A DNA stretch of 46,267 nucleotides from Microvirga vignae. GTDB lineage: Bacteria > Pseudomonadota > Alphaproteobacteria > Rhizobiales > Beijerinckiaceae. Under the pieces are notes generated by a model. That model had not been told where the DNA came from. It did no database searches and saw nothing but the letters and a program-made list of their open reading frames with translations. The stretch covers positions 1-46,267 of the forward strand of contig NZ_LCYG01000127.1 of assembly GCF_001017175.1 (NCBI RefSeq), written 5' to 3'. The translations under genes and the position numbers were made by a program. This document shows, piece by piece, positions 8,575-17,993 of this stretch (positions within the stretch are counted from its first letter, which is position 1; the number at the start of each line of letters is the position of its first letter).

Positions 8575-10047
8575 ATGACGACGTCTATTGCGGCCAATCG
8601 CGCCGAAGCAACCACCCACTACCAGATGTATATCGACGGAGCCTGGACGGATGGCCGCAACCCGGATCGTTCGGACGTCGAAAATCCTGCCAACGAAGTC
8701 GTCTTTGCCACGGTCCCGGCCGGCTCGGGCGAGGACGCGGTGGCAGCCCTCGAAGCGGCGAAACGCGCGCAACCGGCCTGGGCCGCCCTGCCGCCCATCG
8801 TCCGTGCCGGCTACGTGTTCGACCTCGCCTCAGCGATCAAGCGGGACAAGGATCGTCTCGCCCGGACCGTGGTGCTGGAACAAGGAAAGCCACTGAACCA
8901 GGCCGAAGGCGAAATCGACGCCACCATCACCTTCCTGACTTTCGCGGCCGAGAGCGCACGGCGCATCGAAGGCGACATCATGCCTTCCGATTTTCAGAGC
9001 GAGGAAGTCTGGATCCGTCGCGTTCCCTTCGGCGTCGTCGTGGGCCTCACCGCCTGGAACTATCCCGCAGCGCTGGCGGCCCGCAAGATTGGCCCGGCTC
9101 TCGTGGCCGGCAACACCATCGTCGTGAAGGGACATGAATCGACACCCCTCTCAGCTCTGGAGATCGCGCGTCTCGCACATGAAGTCGGATTGCCGAAGGG
9201 TGTTCTGAACGTCGTGACGGGCGACGGACGTACCGTTGGCGATGCGCTGGTGCGCTCACCGCTGAGCGACATGATCACCATGACGGGCAGTGTGCGCGCA
9301 GGCAGAGAGATCTATGCGGCGGGCGCGCATGAATTGAAGGTCGTCCGCCTCGAACTCGGCGGCAAGGCACCTTTCATCGTGCTCGACGACGCCGACCTTG
9401 ATGCAGCTGTGGAAGCGGCGATCGTCTCGCGCTTCACCAATTGCGGGCAGATCTGCACCTGCAATGAACGCATGTACCTGCACCGGAACATCGCGGATCC
9501 CTTCCTCGACAAGTTCGTCTCCCGCGTGAAGGCCATGCGGCTCGCCGACCCGATGACGAACCCCGACATGGGGCCCAAGGTGAACCGGCCGGAGGTCGAC
9601 AAGGTCGAGGAGATGGTAAACCAAGCCATCGCATCCGGCGCGGAGGTCCTCGCCGGCGGCCATCGTCTGAAGGACGGCGAGTTCGCGCGCGGGCACTGGT
9701 TCGAGCCGACGGTCCTGCGGGTCAACTCCAACCGAGCGAACGTCATGCAACGCGAGATCTTCGGGCCGGTCGCGCCCGTGATGACGGTCGACAGCTTCGA
9801 GCAGGCGCTGAGCTTTGCCAACGACACGAGCTATGGCCTGTCGGCTTACGTCTACACAAACGATCTGCGCCGGGTGATGCGCCTGTCGCGGGAATTGTCC
9901 TTCGGCGAACTTTATGTGAACCGCCCATGCGGCGAACTCGTCCAAGGATTCCATACGGGCTGGAGGCATTCGGGTCTCGGTGGAGAGGACGGCAAATACG
10001 GTTTCGACGGATACCTGCGGAAGCAGACCACCTATGTCCGCTGGTGA
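8575..10047 (+). CDS. AldA-like NAD-dependent aldehyde dehydrogenase
   Basis: A 490-residue ALDH that should oxidise an aldehyde to its acid with NAD(P). Visible active-site parts: WNYPAALAARK (residues 161-171), Lys185 in the cofactor loop VVKGHESTP, the base Glu260 in LELGGKAP, and the nucleophile Cys294 in NCGQICTCNER. The C-terminal stretch from GELVQGFHTGWRHSGLGG on closely resembles E. coli lactaldehyde/glycolaldehyde dehydrogenase AldA, as does the GQICTCNERMYLH region, so a short hydroxyaldehyde substrate is a reasonable guess. The start at 8575 has GAGG nine bases upstream. It is the first gene of the sugar operon, 79 bases before the binding protein gene. A 2-oxoglutarate semialdehyde or similar substrate cannot be excluded. 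Confidence 0.88.
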   Translation: MTTSIAANRAEATTHYQMYIDGAWTDGRNPDRSDVENPANEVVFATVPAGSGEDAVAALEAAKRAQPAWAALPPIVRAGYVFDLASAIKRDKDRLARTVVLEQGKPLNQAEGEIDATITFLTFAAESARRIEGDIMPSDFQSEEVWIRRVPFGVVVGLTAWNYPAALAARKIGPALVAGNTIVVKGHESTPLSALEIARLAHEVGLPKGVLNVVTGDGRTVGDALVRSPLSDMITMTGSVRAGREIYAAGAHELKVVRLELGGKAPFIVLDDADLDAAVEAAIVSRFTNCGQICTCNERMYLHRNIADPFLDKFVSRVKAMRLADPMTNPDMGPKVNRPEVDKVEEMVNQAIASGAEVLAGGHRLKDGEFARGHWFEPTVLRVNSNRANVMQREIFGPVAPVMTVDSFEQALSFANDTSYGLSAYVYTNDLRRVMRLSRELSFGELYVNRPCGELVQGFHTGWRHSGLGGEDGKYGFDGYLRKQTTYVRW

Positions 10048-10126
10048 CGATCTGCAGCGACAAACGCCTGCGGCAATAGACGCGAAGAACCCCATAAGGG
10101 GCGAACCCACTGGAGAGGAAACGAAC

Positions 10127-11107
10127 ATGATGCTCAGAAGGACTTTCCTTGCGCTCGCAACGGGCGTCGCAGCCATCGGGCTGGGGCTCGGCGGTGCATC
10201 GGCGCAGGAGCTGCCGAAGCTGAAGAAGAAAGATCACTACAAGGTCGGCTTCGCCCAGACTGAATCCAACAACCCGTGGCGCATTGCGCAGACGGAAAGC
10301 ATGAAGGCGGAAGCCGCCAAACGCGGCGATCAGCTCGTCTACACGGACGCAGCCGGTTCGGCCGCCAAGCAGGTGGCGGACGTCAACTCGATGATCGCTC
10401 AGGGTGTCGACCTGATCTTCCTCGCCCCTCGTGAAGAGAAGCCTTTGATCCCCGCCGTCATGGCCGCCAAGAAGGCCGGCATCCCGGTGATCCTGCTCGA
10501 TCGCAACGTGGACCAGAGTCTGGCAAAGGCAGGTCGTGACTACGTGACATTCATCGGCTCCGACTTCGTCGATGAAGGGAAGCGGGCAGCCGAGGCCCTG
10601 ACGAAGGCCATGGATGGTAAGGCCAAGATCATCCAGCTCGAAGGCACGACCGGCTCTTCGCCTGCGAACGACCGCCGTAAGGGCTTCGAAGATTACATCA
10701 AGGCGCATCCCGGCATGCAGGTCGTGGCTTCGCAGTCGGGCGACTTCGCCCGTGACAAGGGCCGCCAAGTGGCCGAGACCCTGTTGCAGGCGCATCCCGA
10801 TGCCACTGCCATCTATGCGCACAACGACGAGATGGCGATCGGCGCGATTGCTGCCCTGGAAGCCGCCGGCAAGAAGCCCGGCAAGGACGTGATCGTCGTG
10901 TCCGTCGACGGCACGCGCGATGCGCTTCAGGCCATCATCGACGGCAAGATGCTTGCCACCGTCGAGTGCAATCCGAAGTTTGGCCCGAAGGCGTTCGAAA
11001 CCCTCGACCGCTACGCTAAGGGCGAACAGATCGAGCCATGGGTGGTGAACACCGACCGGTTCTTCGACAAGTCGAACGCCGCGCAGCTCATCGCCGACGC
11101 GTATTGA
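10127..11107 (+). CDS. YtfQ-like sugar ABC transporter substrate-binding protein
   Basis: A 326-residue periplasmic binding protein of the Peripla_BP_4 type. MMLRRTFLALATGVAAIGLG followed by GGASA/QE is a signal peptide with an AxA cleavage site. The mature part matches the E. coli galactofuranose-binding protein YtfQ over its length by eye: KVGFAQTESNNPWRIAQTES, VDLIFLAPREEKP, IPVILLDRNVD, LEGTTGSSPANDRRKGF, SQSGDFARDKGR and IYAHNDEMAIGAI. This suggests a furanose-form aldose or pentose as ligand. The ATG at 10127 follows GGAGAGG. A perfect hairpin lies directly after the stop. It feeds the ATPase and two permeases encoded next. The exact sugar is not readable from sequence alone. Confidence 0.9.
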   Translation: MMLRRTFLALATGVAAIGLGLGGASAQELPKLKKKDHYKVGFAQTESNNPWRIAQTESMKAEAAKRGDQLVYTDAAGSAAKQVADVNSMIAQGVDLIFLAPREEKPLIPAVMAAKKAGIPVILLDRNVDQSLAKAGRDYVTFIGSDFVDEGKRAAEALTKAMDGKAKIIQLEGTTGSSPANDRRKGFEDYIKAHPGMQVVASQSGDFARDKGRQVAETLLQAHPDATAIYAHNDEMAIGAIAALEAAGKKPGKDVIVVSVDGTRDALQAIIDGKMLATVECNPKFGPKAFETLDRYAKGEQIEPWVVNTDRFFDKSNAAQLIADAY

Positions 11108-11115
11108 TCGGTGCA

Positions 11116-11141
11116 ATGCTGCCCGCCACGGCGGGCAGCAT
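11116..11141 (+). terminator. Perfect 12-bp hairpin after the binding protein gene
   Basis: ATGCTGCCCGCC / GGCGGGCAGCAT with a two-base loop, starting 9 bases after the binding protein stop. There is no T run, so it is more likely an mRNA-stabilising or partial-termination element that keeps binding protein levels above those of the downstream ATPase and permeases. Confidence 0.65.
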
Positions 11142-11178
11142 CCCTTGTCTCCTCGATAGGATGGACCCCGGACCTCTC

Positions 11179-12705
11179 ATGGCTCCGCTTCTCAGCATGC
11201 ACGGGATCAACAAGCGCTTCGCCGGGATACCGGCTTTGCGCGCCGCCGAACTCGTGGTGGAAAAGGGCGAGGTTCATGCGCTCATCGGCCAGAACGGGGC
11301 CGGCAAGTCGACCCTCATCAAGATCCTGACCGGCTATTACGCCAAGGATTCGGGCGAGATCGTCTTCGACGGAAAGCCTGTGACCTTCAGTTCGCCGCAG
11401 GAAGCGCAAGGTGCCGGCATCAGCACGATCTACCAGGAGATCAATCTGGTGCCGTACAGATCAGTGACAGAGAATATATGTCTTGGACGAGAGAAGCGGC
11501 GCTTCGGCCTTTTGGACTGGCGGGCCATGCACGCGGAGGCCCGCGCGCTTCTGTCTCGCTTCAACATCGACATCGATGTCCATCGCCCGCTCATGGCTTA
11601 TCCGACCGCCGTGCAGCAGATGGTGGCGATTGCTCGCGCGATCGGCTTCGAAGCCAAGCTCGTCATCATGGACGAGCCGACCTCCTCCCTCGACGAGCGC
11701 GAGGTTGAAGTGCTCTTCGGCGTGATCCGCCAGCTCAAGGCAGCGGGCGTGTCCGTGATCTTCGTCAGCCACAAGCTCGACGAGCTCTATTCGGTTTGCG
11801 ACCGCGTCACCATTATGCGGGATGGGCGAACGGTGCAGGTTGCGCCGATGGCGGAACTGTCGCGGCTCGATCTGGTGACGACCATGCTCGGGCGCGAGCT
11901 CACCCAGGTTCTGCAGGAAGGCCGCAAGGCTGACGATACTGTGGATACACGAAAGCCAATCCTCAAGGTCCAGGATCTAGCCATTGGGCGCAGGGTCCGC
12001 GGCGTGGATTTCGAGGTTCGCCCGGGTGAGATCGTCGGCCTTGCAGGGCTGCTTGGTGCCGGACGCACCGAATCCGTCCGCGCTGTATTCGGTGCGGACA
12101 AGCCCGATACTGGAATGATCCGTTTCGCTGGCTCCGACAAGGCAATGACCGAGCCTGCCGACGCCATCCGGGCCGGCATGGGTTTCTGCTCGGAAGATCG
12201 CAAGCTCGAAGGCATCATTCCGGACATGTCGGTGCGCGAGAACCTGACGCTCGCGCTCATGCCGCAACTCGCCAGGCGCGGTATCGTGGACGAGGGGCGC
12301 AGCCGCGAGATCGTCGACCAGTTCATCAAGCGCCTCGGCATACGCTGCTCAGATCCAGAGCAGCGTATTCGCGAATTGTCGGGCGGCAACCAGCAGAAAG
12401 TGCTCCTCGCCCGCTGGCTTTGCATGAACCCGAAGCTTCTCATTCTCGACGAGCCCACGCGCGGCATCGACGTCGGCGCCAAGGCCGAAATCCTCAGTCT
12501 GATCCGGGAACTGGCCGGGCAAGGTCTCGGCGTTCTGATGATCTCGTCCGAGCTGGAGGAAATCGTGGAGGCGGCAAGCCGCATCTTCGTTCTACGCGAC
12601 GGGCGCACCGTGGCCGAACTCGAAGGTGACGCCGTGAATGAACAATCGGTGATGGCCGCCATGGCGCATGGGCATGAGAGCAACCGGGAGGCTGCCCATG
12701 GCTGA
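11179..12705 (+). CDS. YtfR-like sugar ABC transporter ATP-binding protein (two ABC domains)
   Basis: A 508-residue duplicated ATPase of the RbsA/MglA/YtfR class. Domain 1 has Walker A GQNGAGKST near residues 35-43 and Walker B KLVIMDEPTSSLD. Domain 2 keeps the signature LSGGNQQKV and Walker B LLILDEPTRGIDVGA, while its Walker A reads GLLGAGRTE, the degenerate form usual in this class. GREKRRFGLLDWR and FCSEDRKLEGIIPD resemble YtfR. The ATG at 11179 (MAPLLSMHGINKRF) aligns with the N-terminus of the family; an ATG at 11161 would add six residues. It drives import together with the two permeases, and its 3' end overlaps the first permease gene by 8 bases. Confidence 0.92.
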   Translation: MAPLLSMHGINKRFAGIPALRAAELVVEKGEVHALIGQNGAGKSTLIKILTGYYAKDSGEIVFDGKPVTFSSPQEAQGAGISTIYQEINLVPYRSVTENICLGREKRRFGLLDWRAMHAEARALLSRFNIDIDVHRPLMAYPTAVQQMVAIARAIGFEAKLVIMDEPTSSLDEREVEVLFGVIRQLKAAGVSVIFVSHKLDELYSVCDRVTIMRDGRTVQVAPMAELSRLDLVTTMLGRELTQVLQEGRKADDTVDTRKPILKVQDLAIGRRVRGVDFEVRPGEIVGLAGLLGAGRTESVRAVFGADKPDTGMIRFAGSDKAMTEPADAIRAGMGFCSEDRKLEGIIPDMSVRENLTLALMPQLARRGIVDEGRSREIVDQFIKRLGIRCSDPEQRIRELSGGNQQKVLLARWLCMNPKLLILDEPTRGIDVGAKAEILSLIRELAGQGLGVLMISSELEEIVEAASRIFVLRDGRTVAELEGDAVNEQSVMAAMAHGHESNREAAHG

Positions 12706-13705
12706 GACCGCGACAACGCTGCCGCCGAGACCGGCGCAAGAGGCGCCCCGGTTCGAGTTGAAGAGCTTTCTGACCCGTTACGGATCGTGGATCGCCCTGG
12801 CGCTCCTCATCCTGGTCAATCTCGCCATCACCCCGAACTTCGCTACCTGGCAGACGCTCAACGTCAATCTGACCCAGGTCTGCGCCATTGTGATCGTCGG
12901 CGTCGGCATGACGCTCGTGATTGCGACCGGTGGCATTGATCTCTCCGTCGGCGCACTCATGGCGATTGCGGGTGCTCTCGCTCCACTGATCTTTCTCGGC
13001 AAGCTCTTTCCCCTGCCCTCTCCTGCCGTCGGCATTGCGCTTGCCTTCGTGTTGCCGGTTCTTGTCACCGGTATCCTCGGCCTTTTCAATGGCTGGCTCA
13101 TCACGCATCTGCGCATTCAGCCGATTATCGCCACGCTCGTCCTGTTTATCGCGGGGCGCGGCATCGCCCAGGTGTTCACCAACGGCAATCTGCAGGTGTT
13201 CAACCTGCCGGAGTTCCAGTTTATCGGACTTGGGCGCATTTTCGGCATTCCCTTTCAAGCCTTTCTAATGGTTGCAATCGTCGCTGCCGCGGCGTGGATG
13301 CTGAGGCGAACCATGTTCGGCAGGCAGATTCTGGCCGTTGGCGGCAACGAGCGTGCAGCGCGGCTCGCCGGCATTCCCGTGGCGTCTGTTAAGCAGCGCG
13401 TCTACCTCATCAGCGGACTCCTGTCCGGAATCGCAGGACTCATCGTGATCGCCCGCAACTCCGCAGCCGACGCCAATCTCGTGGGCCTCGGCATGGAGCT
13501 CGATGCGATTGCTGCCGTCGCCGTGGGAGGAACGCTTCTCACCGGCGGGCGTGCAACGGTCATCGGAACACTGGTCGGCGCACTCATCATCCAGCTCGTC
13601 CGCTACACCCTTCTCGCCAATGGCGTGCCGGACGCGGCCGCCCTCGTGGCGAAGGCCGGTATCATCGTGCTGGCCGTCTGGCTTCAGCGGCAGGGGCAGC
13701 GTTGA
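12698..13705 (+). CDS. YtfT-like sugar ABC transporter permease
   Basis: A 335-residue inner-membrane permease of the BPD_transp_2 (RbsC) family with about ten hydrophobic helices. Diagnostic segments are VGMTLVIATGGIDLSVGALMA in the middle and VGGNERAARLAGI followed by AIAAVAVGGTLLTGGRATVIG toward the C-terminus. The N-terminal 35 residues are polar and Pro-rich, which is common for these proteins. ATG 12698 overlaps the upstream ATPase gene by 8 bases, giving translational coupling, and the stop overlaps the possible TTG start of the next permease. It should form a heterodimer with the permease encoded at 13714. Confidence 0.9.
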   Translation: MAETATTLPPRPAQEAPRFELKSFLTRYGSWIALALLILVNLAITPNFATWQTLNVNLTQVCAIVIVGVGMTLVIATGGIDLSVGALMAIAGALAPLIFLGKLFPLPSPAVGIALAFVLPVLVTGILGLFNGWLITHLRIQPIIATLVLFIAGRGIAQVFTNGNLQVFNLPEFQFIGLGRIFGIPFQAFLMVAIVAAAAWMLRRTMFGRQILAVGGNERAARLAGIPVASVKQRVYLISGLLSGIAGLIVIARNSAADANLVGLGMELDAIAAVAVGGTLLTGGRATVIGTLVGALIIQLVRYTLLANGVPDAAALVAKAGIIVLAVWLQRQGQR

Positions 13706-13713
13706 GATCGACC

Positions 13714-14691
13714 ATGAACGGCACCATGACCTTCAAGACGCTGCAGACCATCGGACGTTTCGGCGTGCTCCTCGCCCTCATCACGCTCATCGTGTTCGGC
13801 TGGCTCCGCTACGACAACTTTCTCGGCACGTACAACGTGCTCTCGGTCCTGCGCTACAACAGCATGTTCGCGCTGGTCGCCTTGGGGATGTGCTTCGTCA
13901 TCATCACTGGAGGCATCGACCTCTCGGTGGGCTCGACGGCGGCCCTTGGCAGCGTCGTGGCAGCCCTGGCTTCACCTTACGGTGCCGTGCCGGGCCTTCT
14001 CGCGGGCCTCGGTGCCGGGCTCATGATCGGCGCGTGCAATGCCCTCATCATCACGCGCCTCAACATTCTCCCCTTCATCGCAACGCTCGCGACGATGCTG
14101 GCTGCGAGTGGCTGTGCGCTCCTCCTTGCCGGCAATCAATCCGTCTCGGTCTCCTACGAATCGGGCTTCACGGAGCTGGGGCAAGGCGACTTCCTCGGAT
14201 TTCCCGTTCCTGCCTGGATCGCACTCGTCGCTTACCTCCTCGGCTCACTCGTTCTCAATCTCACGTCCTTCGGCCGCACGGTTCTGGCGGTGGGCGGCAA
14301 TGAAGATGCGACGCGGCTGATGGGCCTGCCGGCAACCCGCGTGAAAGCCATCGTCTATCTGGCGAGCGGTGGCCTCGCCGGCCTTGCGGGCGTCATCCTC
14401 GCGGCGCAATTCGGCGCGGGCCAGCCCATCGAAGGCGTAGGCTGGGAGCTGTTTGCCATTGCGGCCGTGGTTGTCGGCGGCACGCTTCTCACCGGCGGTG
14501 TCGGATCGGTCGGCTCGACGCTTGCCGGTGTGCTGCTGCTCGGCCTGATCTTCAACATCCTGAACTTCGAAAACGGCCTCGGCTGGATCAGCCTCTCCGC
14601 TTATTGGCAATCCGTCATCCGCGGCCTGTTCCTGCTGCTCGTAGTCGCCATTCAGGCCCGCCTGAGCGTCCGCACGGAAGAGACAGTCTGA
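13714..14691 (+). CDS. YjfF-like sugar ABC transporter permease
   Basis: A 325-residue second permease of the same family. GMCFVIITGGIDLSVGSTAAL, VGGNEDATRLMGLP and AIAAVVVGGTLLTGGVGSVG mark it as the partner of the preceding permease, as YtfT and YjfF are in E. coli. About nine to ten membrane helices span residues 12-320. Start choice is uncertain: the ATG at 13714 is used here, but a TTG at 13702 overlaps the previous stop and has AGGGGCAG six bases before it, and an ATG at 13729 is also possible. Two distinct permeases with one double ATPase and one binding protein make a complete importer. Confidence 0.9.
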   Translation: MNGTMTFKTLQTIGRFGVLLALITLIVFGWLRYDNFLGTYNVLSVLRYNSMFALVALGMCFVIITGGIDLSVGSTAALGSVVAALASPYGAVPGLLAGLGAGLMIGACNALIITRLNILPFIATLATMLAASGCALLLAGNQSVSVSYESGFTELGQGDFLGFPVPAWIALVAYLLGSLVLNLTSFGRTVLAVGGNEDATRLMGLPATRVKAIVYLASGGLAGLAGVILAAQFGAGQPIEGVGWELFAIAAVVVGGTLLTGGVGSVGSTLAGVLLLGLIFNILNFENGLGWISLSAYWQSVIRGLFLLLVVAIQARLSVRTEETV

Positions 14692-14726
14692 TCTGCAAGA
14701 ACGCACAACAACGGACGGGACAAACC

Positions 14727-15815
14727 ATGCCTCGGATTACCTCCATCGAACCCGGCTTCTATCGCATCCCGCTCCCGACGATTCTGACCGACTCCATGCA
14801 TGGCGAGATGCGCGCTTTCGAGCTCAATACGGTGCGCATTCGTGATGCCGATGGAGCAGAAGGGGTTGGCTACACCTTTACGGTCGGCCGCAATGGAGCC
14901 GCCATCGACACCATCCTCACCCGAGAATTCCCGGAGATCATGGACGGCGAGGAGGCCGACGAGATCGAGCGCCTCTGGCACAAGGCGTGGTGGGCGCTCC
15001 ATTACGGCGGACGTGGCGGACCCACCGTTCTTGCAATCTCGGCCTTCGACATGGCCCTGTGGGACCTGAAGGCGAAGCGGGCCAATCTTCCGCTTTGGAA
15101 GGCGCTCGGCGGCTATGATCCGCGCGTGCCCTGCTATGCCGGCGGCATCGATCTCGAACTGCCTCTCGATCAGCTCCTGCGCCAGACTGACGATAATCTC
15201 GAAAAAGGCTTTCGCGCGATCAAGATGAAGGTGGGCCGCGCCAACCTCTTCGAGGATGTGGAACGCGTGAAGGCGATGCGCGAGCATCTCGGCGAGAACT
15301 TCCCTCTGATGGCGGATGCCAACATGAAGTGGAGCGTCGATGGTGCCATCCGCGCCGCCCGCGCCCTTCAGCCCTTCGATCTGACATGGCTTGAGGAGCC
15401 CACCATTCCCGATGACCCGGCCGGTCACGCTCGCATCGTGAGCGAGGGCGGTCTGCCTGTCGCGGCAGGTGAAAACCTGCGCACCCTCTGGGAATTCAAG
15501 CTCTACATCGCTGGCGGCGGCGTGACCTATCCTGAGCCGGACGTCACCAATTGCGGCGGCGTGACTCCCTTCATGAAGATCGCCCACTTGGCGGAAGCCT
15601 TCAACATGCCGGTCACGAGCCATGGCGCGCACGATGTGACCGTGCATCTCCTCGCCGCTTGCCCCAACCGCTCGTATCTTGAAGCTCATGGCTTCGGGCT
15701 CGATCGCTACATCGCCGAGCCGCTCACGATCCAGGACGGCTTTGCCCTGGCACCCAACCGCCCCGGCCATGGCATCGAGTTCGATTGGCAGGGACTCGAG
15801 GGGATCAAGGCCTGA
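14727..15815 (+). CDS. Enolase-superfamily (mandelate racemase subgroup) acid-sugar dehydratase
   Basis: A 362-residue protein with the N-terminal capping domain (residues 1-120) and the (beta/alpha)7-barrel of the mandelate racemase/muconate lactonising group. Catalytic parts visible: the Kx-K motif IKMKVG, metal ligands Asp in MADAN, Glu in WLEEPTIP and Glu in AAGENLR, and the general-base His in TSHGAHD. This layout is that of dehydratases that convert aldonic or aldaric acids into 2-keto-3-deoxy acids. Start ATG 14727 is supported by the family N-terminus (MPRITSIEPGFYRIPL). It lies between the importer and the GMC oxidoreductase genes, which suggests it dehydrates the acid made from the imported sugar. 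The specific acid is unknown. Confidence 0.88.
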   Translation: MPRITSIEPGFYRIPLPTILTDSMHGEMRAFELNTVRIRDADGAEGVGYTFTVGRNGAAIDTILTREFPEIMDGEEADEIERLWHKAWWALHYGGRGGPTVLAISAFDMALWDLKAKRANLPLWKALGGYDPRVPCYAGGIDLELPLDQLLRQTDDNLEKGFRAIKMKVGRANLFEDVERVKAMREHLGENFPLMADANMKWSVDGAIRAARALQPFDLTWLEEPTIPDDPAGHARIVSEGGLPVAAGENLRTLWEFKLYIAGGGVTYPEPDVTNCGGVTPFMKIAHLAEAFNMPVTSHGAHDVTVHLLAACPNRSYLEAHGFGLDRYIAEPLTIQDGFALAPNRPGHGIEFDWQGLEGIKA

Positions 15816-15872
15816 CCTCATTCACGCGGCTGGACCGCCTGATTACGAATAGGTTTCACCACGGGTGCAGGA

Positions 15873-17561
15873 ATGAAGGAACGATTTGACCATATCGTCG
15901 TCGGCGGAGGCTCTTCAGGTTCAGTGGCGGCGGCCCGGCTGGTTAACGAGGGCGCACGCGTGCTGCTGCTTGAGGGCGGCTATTCCCATCGCCACCCGCT
16001 CCTGGACATGCCGCCCGGCATCTTCAAGATGATCAATGGCAGCAAATACATGCGGTATCATCACACCGTGCCGCAGGAGCATCTCGATGGCCGCGTGCAT
16101 GACATTCCGCAGGCCAACGTTCTCGGTGGCGGCTCGTCGGTGAATGCCCAGGTCTACATGCGCGGCAGACCGTCCGACTACGACGAGTGGCACGAGATGC
16201 TGCGCGGCGAGAACGATTATCCCGGCTGGAGCTGGAAGGATGTGCTGCCGCATTTCCGCACCATGGAAGGCAACAACAGGTTCTTCAACGAGCTGCACGG
16301 GGCGGATGGTCCGCTTCTAGTCTCGGATCCCGGGCATATCAACGACATGTCGCGCTGGTTCGTGCAGGCCATCCAGGCATTGGGCGAGCCGTTCAATCCA
16401 GATTTCAACGGCCCGAAACAGCGCGGCGTCGGCTTCTACCAGTTCATGAACAGGCGCGGCAAGCGCAGCAGCGCGGCTTATGCCTTCCTGGCTCCGCTCG
16501 CCGACAACCCGAACCTGGTGATCCGACTGCAGTCACGAGTGCGCAAGATCGAGATCGAGAACGGTCGCGCCGTCGGCGTGACCTATCGCGATGCGAAAGG
16601 CATGGACCATCAGGTCTATGCGGATGGCGAGATCATCATGGCGGCTGGTGCGCTTGTTACCCCGCAAATCCTCATGCTCTCCGGCATCGGTCCGGCCGAG
16701 CAACTGCGGGAGCATGGCCTATCCTGTATCATCGATCATCCCGGGATCGGCGAAAACCTGATCGATCACCCAGAGGTCCCGATGATCGCGAAGGCGAATG
16801 GACCTTACGGCTACTACAAGCAGGGGGTCGGCTGGCGCATGCTGCTAAACGGCATCCATTTCAGGCTGTTCGGCACCGGCCCTATCCTGTCCGCAGGAGT
16901 CGAAGCCGGCGCCTTCGTTAACCCGACAGACCCTGACGGTGAACCGACCATCCAGGCTTTCTGTGTGCCGATCGTCTATCTCGACCGTGACACGCTCCAT
17001 CTCGTTCAGGATACCTATGGGCTGACGATCACCACGGTCGTCATCAAACCGAAGTCACGCGGCTTCGTCCGTCTGCGCTCTGCCAATCCTGACGACATGC
17101 CCCTGGTATCGCCCAATCTGCTGAGCCATCCCGCCGATGCCCGCGCGATGATCGACGGACAGCGCTTCTTCCTGCGAGCCTTCCAGACCACTCCCCTGGC
17201 GGAAAGGATTGAACGGATCTCAATCCCTGATCCGAACGATCTCAGCGACGAGGCGATCATGAAGCATTGCCGCAAGTTCGTGAAAACCAATTATCACCCG
17301 AGCGGCACCTGTCGGATGGGCACATCCAGCGATCCCATGGCGGTACTCGATTCCAGACTGCGCGTTCGCGGAGTCGAAAACTTACGCGTTTGCGACCTGT
17401 CCGCCATGCCCAACATCAATGCGGGCAATACGAACGCACCTGCCATGATGCTTGGAAGCCGCTGCGCTGAACTCATCACGGGTCGCCCAACGGTCAGCAC
17501 CTCGCAGTTCGGCCCGCGCTTGTCCGAGCAGGGAGACATGAGCGTCGCCACCCTGAGCTGA
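15873..17561 (+). CDS. GMC-family FAD-dependent oxidoreductase (choline dehydrogenase-like)
   Basis: A 562-residue flavoenzyme. The FAD dinucleotide motif IVVGGGSSGSVAAARL sits at residues 9-24 and is followed at a distance by LLEGG; GMC signature 1 is VLGGGSSVNAQVYMRG (about 86-101) and signature 2 is AAGALVTPQILMLSGIG (about 257-273). The C-terminal active site shows the catalytic His in YHPSGTCRMG and the partner Asn in NINAGNTNAP. Size fits choline/alcohol/glucoside dehydrogenases. Start ATG 15873 follows a GCAGGA box closely. As the last gene of the operon it could oxidise a sugar hydroxyl to a keto or lactone form before dehydration; choline itself is unlikely in this context. Confidence 0.88.
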   Translation: MKERFDHIVVGGGSSGSVAAARLVNEGARVLLLEGGYSHRHPLLDMPPGIFKMINGSKYMRYHHTVPQEHLDGRVHDIPQANVLGGGSSVNAQVYMRGRPSDYDEWHEMLRGENDYPGWSWKDVLPHFRTMEGNNRFFNELHGADGPLLVSDPGHINDMSRWFVQAIQALGEPFNPDFNGPKQRGVGFYQFMNRRGKRSSAAYAFLAPLADNPNLVIRLQSRVRKIEIENGRAVGVTYRDAKGMDHQVYADGEIIMAAGALVTPQILMLSGIGPAEQLREHGLSCIIDHPGIGENLIDHPEVPMIAKANGPYGYYKQGVGWRMLLNGIHFRLFGTGPILSAGVEAGAFVNPTDPDGEPTIQAFCVPIVYLDRDTLHLVQDTYGLTITTVVIKPKSRGFVRLRSANPDDMPLVSPNLLSHPADARAMIDGQRFFLRAFQTTPLAERIERISIPDPNDLSDEAIMKHCRKFVKTNYHPSGTCRMGTSSDPMAVLDSRLRVRGVENLRVCDLSAMPNINAGNTNAPAMMLGSRCAELITGRPTVSTSQFGPRLSEQGDMSVATLS

Positions 17562-17993
17562 GAAGAAAGAGCCAGAGCGTCGGCGATCGACCTCGCCGAA
17601 TGCCATGACTGCGGTGGGCATTCTATGGAATCTGCATGCAAGGGCAGCTTTGGGTCGAAGACGGTCCTTAGGCGTGGCCGCGTAAAGGGCACTCGCCATG
17701 CAAGTGCGAACCTTTGGTTTATTTCCGCTTTGTGCCATTAAAAGTCATTCCGCATGCATATCATTCCATGAGCCCAATCCTCGTCTGCGAATGCAACATT
17801 GCGCTGCTCCGCATCGAAAAGTCCTGGTGCTGTAGCTCCGAATACCTGTAGGACCTTGCATTTCGCGCGCCCATTGCCCACCTTGGCAAGAGCGTCAGGG
17901 TCCAGACTTCTCTGGTGGGCGGTCCCGCTCGCGACGTCGGACACCTTTCCTTGCCCTCGCACTCACGGCGCGACAGCAACCGAGGATCCCGCC
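17562..17993. other. Intergenic stretch after the sugar operon
   Basis: Starts with a small perfect hairpin, TCGGCGA-N6-TCGCCGA at 17580-17599, which may end the operon, although no T run follows. The remainder shows no gene or repeat that I recognise. Confidence 0.4.

Noticed and set aside
14652..15821. A 389-codon minus-strand open frame opposite the dehydratase gene
   Set aside because: The plus strand shows all catalytic residues of the enolase superfamily; the antisense product has none of a known family.
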